Source of the DNA: Aquipseudomonas alcaligenes MRY13-0052
Lineage (GTDB): Bacteria > Pseudomonadota > Gammaproteobacteria > Pseudomonadales > Pseudomonadaceae
DNA: 64,000 nt
Reading direction: 5' to 3'
Assembly: GCA_000474255.1 (NCBI GenBank)
Contig: BATO01000011.1
Location: 1-64,000, forward strand
Position 1 is the stretch's first letter. Every line of letters starts with the position of its first letter. The notes under the pieces are model-generated. The model saw only the letters and a list, made by a program, of their open reading frames with translations, had not been told where the DNA came from and ran no database searches. Below are positions 60,088 through 64,000 of the stretch, piece by piece. The position numbers were made by a program, and so were the translations under genes.

Positions 60088-61848
60088 ATGAAAACAAGGC
60101 TGCTCCCTTCCAAGGCTCGCGTTCCGTTCATCCAGACCGGCGTCGCGGCATCCGTGATCCTCGGCATGTTGCTGGGCTGTTATGCCCGCGCCGAGGAACA
60201 CGGCCCGATCAACATCGTCGACCCCTTCGTGAAGCGGCAGACCGAGCTCTCGCCGGACAGGACCCCGCCGGAACCGGCGCCGGGCAGCTACGGCCTGGAC
60301 AAGAAGACCGGCGTCTTCACCCACCCGGCGGCCACGCCCTTCTCCCACGGCGGCCAGCCCTTCGCCGGCCAGCTCGACTACTGGGACAGCAAGACCTACA
60401 TCAAGAACATGAAGGTCGAGGCCTACTACCCCATCGTGGTCGAGCCCTTCCACACCTGGCAGAACATCGTCGACTTCGACGGCAAGCGCTACCTGTACCA
60501 GTACGTGCGCCGCAGCCTGAAGATCTTCGACATCACCCATCCCAAGGACGTGAAGCTGCTGCTCACCCGTGGCGAGACCTGGGGCCCGAACGGCCCGGGC
60601 GAGGAGCAGAACCCCTACCCGGCGGACGACATGTTCGGTGCGGCTTCCATCCAGTGGAACAAGAAGCTGGGCAAGAACATCATGGTGCAGTCCTTCGAGG
60701 TGCGTCGTTTCGGCGTGCTGGAAGACAAGTACCGCGAGCCGGACAAGGTCGAGGCCATCCGCAAGTCCAAGCACCTCAAGGGCTTCAAGGTCTACGAGAT
60801 GAACGGCCCGCTGCCGGCGGACTGGAAGCTGATCGCCACCCGCACCACCGACATCGAGCACCCCAACGCGCCCATCGGCGAGCAGGAAGGCTCCGGCGTG
60901 CGTGACATCCCGGCCTACTTCGGCGGCGATGTGATGTACGTGGCCGCCGCGCCCAGCGACAAATATGCCCTCACCGAATACCCCAACGACCTGTACAACG
61001 CCGGCTACCAGTCCTGGGACATGTCCAACCCGGCCGATCCCAAGCTGCTGGACGTGCTCACCGTACCCGGCCAGATCGTCGGCGACCCCGAGCACGAGGC
61101 CGTGTTCAAGGCCAACCCGCGCGCCGGCAACCGCGCCTCCTGGATGGGCGCGCGCATGTCGCTGTTCATCCCCAAACCGGTGGAGCAGGGCGGCAAGTAC
61201 GGCTACGCGGCCATGGGCGGCATGGGCCTGTACGTGGTCGACATCACCGATTCGAAGGCGATGAAGGTGGTGGGGCACGTGGACTTCCCGGTCAGCGTGG
61301 CCGGCACCGAAGGCGACAACATCGACGTCTCCCAGGTGGAGAAGACCGGGCTGGTGTACTTCAGCGGCTACCCGCTGTCCGAGGACTGCTACGAGGCCTA
61401 CAAGGACATCTACGCGGTGGACGTGAGCAACCCGGCCAAGCCCGCCATCCAGCACGTGCTGCCGCGCCCGACGCCGCCAGCCGATGCCGCCTTCACCGAC
61501 TTCTGCCAGCGCAAGGGCAGCTTCGGGCCCAAGCGCACCGGCTACTACACCCAGCCCGGCGTCTCCCGCGAGGGCATCCTGCCGTACGCCTTCTACAACG
61601 CCGGCGTGCAGGTGTTCGACGTGCGTGACCCGGCCAAGCCCACCATCGGCGCCTACTTCGTGCCGCCCTTCGACACCAAGAACGTGGCCAGCTACGCGGT
61701 CGGCAACCTGACCCACAGCGCCTACACCGAGTACGACCGCAACCTGATCTGGGTCTTCACCAACCACGGCTTCTACGCACTGTCGACGCCGTTGCTGGGC
61801 ACGCCGAGCTTCGATGCACCGAAGAAGCCCTGGCCGTCCCGGGACTGA
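60088..61848 (+). CDS. LVIVD-repeat beta-propeller protein, exported
   Basis: A 586-residue protein with a long signal sequence (SVILGMLLGCYARAEEHG; the LLGC could be a lipobox). The body contains LVIVD-type repeats (RRSLKIFDITHPKDVKLL; YQSWDMSNPADPKLLDVL; GMGLYVVDITDSKAMKVVGHV; AGVQVFDVRDPAKPTIGAYF), each a beta-propeller blade. Such proteins are found beside surface or catabolic genes; no enzyme motif was seen. It lies 90 bases after the OprD gene, likely same transcript. Confidence 0.78.
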   Translation: MKTRLLPSKARVPFIQTGVAASVILGMLLGCYARAEEHGPINIVDPFVKRQTELSPDRTPPEPAPGSYGLDKKTGVFTHPAATPFSHGGQPFAGQLDYWDSKTYIKNMKVEAYYPIVVEPFHTWQNIVDFDGKRYLYQYVRRSLKIFDITHPKDVKLLLTRGETWGPNGPGEEQNPYPADDMFGAASIQWNKKLGKNIMVQSFEVRRFGVLEDKYREPDKVEAIRKSKHLKGFKVYEMNGPLPADWKLIATRTTDIEHPNAPIGEQEGSGVRDIPAYFGGDVMYVAAAPSDKYALTEYPNDLYNAGYQSWDMSNPADPKLLDVLTVPGQIVGDPEHEAVFKANPRAGNRASWMGARMSLFIPKPVEQGGKYGYAAMGGMGLYVVDITDSKAMKVVGHVDFPVSVAGTEGDNIDVSQVEKTGLVYFSGYPLSEDCYEAYKDIYAVDVSNPAKPAIQHVLPRPTPPADAAFTDFCQRKGSFGPKRTGYYTQPGVSREGILPYAFYNAGVQVFDVRDPAKPTIGAYFVPPFDTKNVASYAVGNLTHSAYTEYDRNLIWVFTNHGFYALSTPLLGTPSFDAPKKPWPSRD

Positions 61849-61862
61849 CCCTGCGGCTCCAT

Positions 61863-61872
61863 AACAACAAAA
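61863..61872 (+). promoter_or_regulatory. A-rich motif in the gap before the porin gene
   Basis: AACAACAAAA lies 15 bases after the LVIVD stop, about 77 bases before the porin ATG. Too far for a start-site CA motif, so less convincing than the others. Confidence 0.3.
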
Positions 61873-61948
61873 CCCAATAAGAAAAATAGAGCGCGCGGCG
61901 GCGGGGAGATGGCCGCCGCGTGCTCACCCTGTTCGATCGGAGCAACCC

Positions 61949-62974
61949 ATGCGCAAACTTCTACTCGCACTTCCGCTTGTGAGCGGGCACGCCTTCGCGG
62001 GAATCGAGATATCCGGGATCATCGACGTCACCTACGAGGTGGCCACGTCAGGGGGGGACACCGTGGAACGGGTCACCGGTGCCGGTCTCAGCGCCAACCG
62101 CATCCAGTTCAAGGCGGACCAGGCGCTCACCGACGACCTCTCGGTGAAGGGCGTCTACGAGGCGATGTACAACCCCCATTCCGATGACGACATGGGCAAG
62201 CGCGAAGCCTATGCCCAGATCATCTCCAAGCGCTGGGGCACCCTCAGCGCCGGGCGCCAGGACACCCCCTCGGCCAACGCCTACGGCTACGCCGACCCGC
62301 TGTTCGGCAACGAATACAGCCTGATCAACAACGTCAGCGTGTTCTATGCGCCCTGGCGTGAAGACCGCTCGCTGATGTACATCAGCCCGCGCATCGAGGG
62401 CTTCGAGTTCCGCGGCATGGCCACCCAGGGCGAGAAGGACGGCAGCCGCGACGGCCGCGTCTACAGCGTGGCGCTGGACTACTGGGCCGACAGCCCCTGG
62501 TACTTCTCCGGCGCCCTGGACCGCAAGTACCAGCGCAACCTCTGGGACAAGGACAGCATGGAGTACGCCACCGACCTCTACCTGACGGCGGTGTACAGCA
62601 TGGGCAAGACCGACCTGACCGCCGTCTACCACCGCTACACCGGCTACTACGCCTACGCGCCCTGGGTGGATTTCGAATCCAACGGCAGCGACCTGCAGCT
62701 GGGCCTGCGGCACAACTTCGGCAACAAGCACAACGTCGCCGTCAGCCTGATCTACAAGGACGACCGCAAGGACGAAGCCCTCAGCGACGCCGCCGGCATC
62801 AACCTCGGCTACATCTACAACTACGACGAGAACATCGACCTCTACGGCGTCTACGCCTACATCCACCACAAACGTGATTCGGATGTGCGCTACCCCATCA
62901 GCTGGAACCTGGAAAGCCCGCTTTCCGACGAAAACCCCGAAGGCATGCAGCTCGGCGTGCGCTTCAAGTTCTAG
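61949..62974 (+). CDS. General (16-strand type) porin
   Basis: A 341-residue trimeric-porin-type protein. Short signal peptide (MRKLLLALPLVSGHAFA), strand motif GIEISGIIDVTYEVATSGG, the Arg/Asp-rich strands and the C-terminal Phe of MQLGVRFKF. Not OprD-type. Ends the run kynU-permease-OprD-LVIVD-porin. Rho-independent terminator follows. Confidence 0.82.
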   Translation: MRKLLLALPLVSGHAFAGIEISGIIDVTYEVATSGGDTVERVTGAGLSANRIQFKADQALTDDLSVKGVYEAMYNPHSDDDMGKREAYAQIISKRWGTLSAGRQDTPSANAYGYADPLFGNEYSLINNVSVFYAPWREDRSLMYISPRIEGFEFRGMATQGEKDGSRDGRVYSVALDYWADSPWYFSGALDRKYQRNLWDKDSMEYATDLYLTAVYSMGKTDLTAVYHRYTGYYAYAPWVDFESNGSDLQLGLRHNFGNKHNVAVSLIYKDDRKDEALSDAAGINLGYIYNYDENIDLYGVYAYIHHKRDSDVRYPISWNLESPLSDENPEGMQLGVRFKF

Positions 62975-62992
62975 CCCACCCGCCACACCCCC

Positions 62993-63023
62993 ACCCGCGA
63001 CAGGACGCTGCCGCGGGTTTTTT
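62993..63023 (+). terminator. Rho-independent terminator after the porin
   Basis: CCCGCG (62994-62999) and CGCGGG (63012-63017) followed by TTTTTT. Confidence 0.88.
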
Positions 63024-63107
63024 ATTGCCCGCGCACAGCCCCGATCACCGTGCCGACGGTTGGCGCTTCGCGAGCAGAGCTCGCTCCTACGGGGTAGGTG
63101 TAGCCCT

Positions 63108-63780
63108 GTAGGTCGGGTGCAACCCGACGTTGTGGTGCCCGGGGGCGCGCACGATGCCCGCCGGCAACGCCGATCGGTGGATGGGGGAAGCGTACGCGAG
63201 GCCGGGCCGACGGGCCGTGGTTGGTGCCTGCCGGTGATGGGTTTCGCTGCGCTCTACGTCATCCTACGGTTCGAGTTCGCGTCCGGTTCAGCCCCGGGGC
63301 TGAACGGGGTGTAGGGTGGATGACGCTCTTTTCATCCACCAGGCGATGCCGCCGGGAAACACCTGCGTTGGCAGCCCTGCGGCCTGCTTGCCGAATGAAT
63401 TCGCCCCTACAGGGGCCGCGTGTCCTGTAGGTCGGGTGCAACCCGGCGTGGGTGGTGCATGGGGCATGTCCGGTGCACGTCGGTCATGCCGATGGGTGGA
63501 TGGGTGAAGCGTCATCCACCCTACGCGAGGCCGGGCCGACGGGCCGGGGTTGGGGCCTGGCGGTGATGGGTTTCGCGGCGCTCAACCCAGCCTCGGGGTT
63601 GACCGGGATGTAGGGTGGATGACGCTCTTTTCATCCACCAAACGATGCTGCTGGGAGCACCGTGATGGCAGCCCTGCGGCCTGCTTGGCGAATGAATTCG
63701 ACGCTACAGGGGCCGTGCGTCCGGTAGGTCGGGTGCAACCCGACGTTGTGGTGCAGGCCCTCGCGGGTTTCACCCGCCCT
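63108..63780. repeat. Tandem array of a roughly 320-base intergenic repeat (about 2.2 copies)
   Basis: Each unit starts GTAGGTCGGGTGCAACCCG (63109, 63427 and a partial at 63725), runs through GCGAGGCCGGGCCGACGGGCC and GGTGATGGGTTTCGC, then GTAGGGTGGATGACGCTC-TTTTCATCCACC (63313 and 63611), GCAGCCCTGCGGCCTGCTTG and GCGAATTC(G/A)... . The copies differ at many sites. No gene in 63024-63861. Confidence 0.85.
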
Positions 63781-63797
63781 ACGGAAACCACGCTCAC

Positions 63798-63834
63798 AAA
63801 AAAAGCCCTGGTCCGACGGTGTGGACCAGGGCTT
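63798..63834 (-). terminator. Terminator of the edge decarboxylase gene
   Basis: AAGCCCTGGTCC and GGACCAGGGCTT, perfect 12-base arms, with a seven-T run on the minus strand. Confidence 0.93.
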
Positions 63835-63861
63835 GAGTAAGGAGGCGTGATGAAGGGGGTA

Positions 63862-64000
63862 TCAGATGCCGAAGAACTCCCGGGCGTTGCCGGCGCAGAT
63901 GCGTGCCTTGTCGGCGTCGTCCAGGCGCGGGTGTTCGAGCACGCCGGAGCCGATGCGCTGTTCGCCCAGGGGGAAGGGCGAGTCGGAGCCGAGCATCACC
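63862..64000 (-). CDS. Partial amidohydrolase family protein, ACMSD-like (C terminus)
   Basis: Only the last 45 codons are in the window: ...MLGSDSPFPLGEQRIGSGVLEHPRLDDADKARICAGNAREFFGI. The GSDSPFPLG stretch followed by an Asn-Ala-x-x-Phe end is the C terminus of 2-amino-3-carboxymuconate-6-semialdehyde decarboxylase (ACMSD) and related amidohydrolase-2 enzymes. ACMSD acts in 3-hydroxyanthranilate (tryptophan) catabolism, which agrees with kynU nearby. The call rests on this fragment. Confidence 0.65.
   Translation of the reverse strand, partial: VMLGSDSPFPLGEQRIGSGVLEHPRLDDADKARICAGNAREFFGI

Noticed and set aside
58414-61767. A 1117-codon minus-strand open frame opposite the OprD and LVIVD genes
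   Set aside because: Antisense shadow of well-supported genes; low-complexity translation with no domain.
63108-63780. The tandem palindromic array as a CRISPR
   Set aside because: Repeat units are long (about 320 bases) and composed of several palindromes, with no constant short repeats and variable spacers.

Overview
This window is chromosomal DNA of a high-GC Pseudomonas. The evidence is the run of recognisable genes (mvaT of the Pseudomonas-specific H-NS family, a PctA-like amino-acid chemoreceptor, several OprD-family porins, a SadC-like diguanylate cyclase) and gene orders that match, from memory, the P. aeruginosa blocks fumarase-sadC-ferredoxin reductase-enoyl-CoA hydratase-pykA and sbcB-mvaT-purU. 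Species assignment is not possible from this alone. No rRNA, tRNA, CRISPR array or intact insertion sequence was seen.

Layout. 1-6.5 kb: an amide catabolic locus (M20 amidohydrolase, MHS-type permease, amidase, IclR regulator, OprD porin) in which the operon and the porin share a palindromic operator. 6.5-12.4 kb: single genes (YceI protein, ClsB-like phospholipase D enzyme, lipoprotein, PfpI/DJ-1 protein, ribbon-helix-helix protein, MntH). 12.4-18.2 kb: the most unusual block, an orphan GspC-like protein, a lipoprotein M66 metalloprotease with a lectin-like tail, and a GspD secretin fused to a C-terminal SPOR domain. 18.5-27.2 kb: conserved core genes (fumarase, SadC-like cyclase, ferredoxin reductase, enoyl-CoA hydratase, pyruvate kinase, small lipoproteins, PilZ protein). 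27.9-34.9 kb: a six-gene minus-strand operon of DUF58, MoxR ATPase, DUF4350, DUF4129, SpoIIM-like and RDD proteins, translationally coupled by overlaps. 35-48.2 kb: sbcB, mvaT, purU, CBS protein, chemoreceptor, HerA-like ATPase, Pit phosphate transporter, MocR-type regulator and ccoG. 48.3-52.6 kb: an accessory stretch with a repeat cassette, a BRO-N antirepressor-like pair behind a structured leader, an unrecognised gene of atypical composition and a degraded stretch. 52.6-55.6 kb: pbpG, a HigBA toxin-antitoxin pair, lrgAB and a micro-protein. 55.8-64 kb: kynureninase with an amino-acid permease, an OprD porin, an LVIVD beta-propeller protein, a general porin and, at the edge, an ACMSD-type decarboxylase. 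This looks like a tryptophan/kynurenine uptake and breakdown region.

Two regulatory themes run through the window. First, A-rich AACAACAA motifs sit at the translation starts of the catabolic and porin genes, as expected for Hfq-Crc catabolite repression. Second, intergenic regions are filled with REP-like palindromes and one composite cassette of about 400-500 bp present twice. The best candidate for an undescribed system is the GspC / M66 protease / GspD-SPOR block, which could be a dedicated substrate-plus-channel module that plugs into a housekeeping type II secretion machine.
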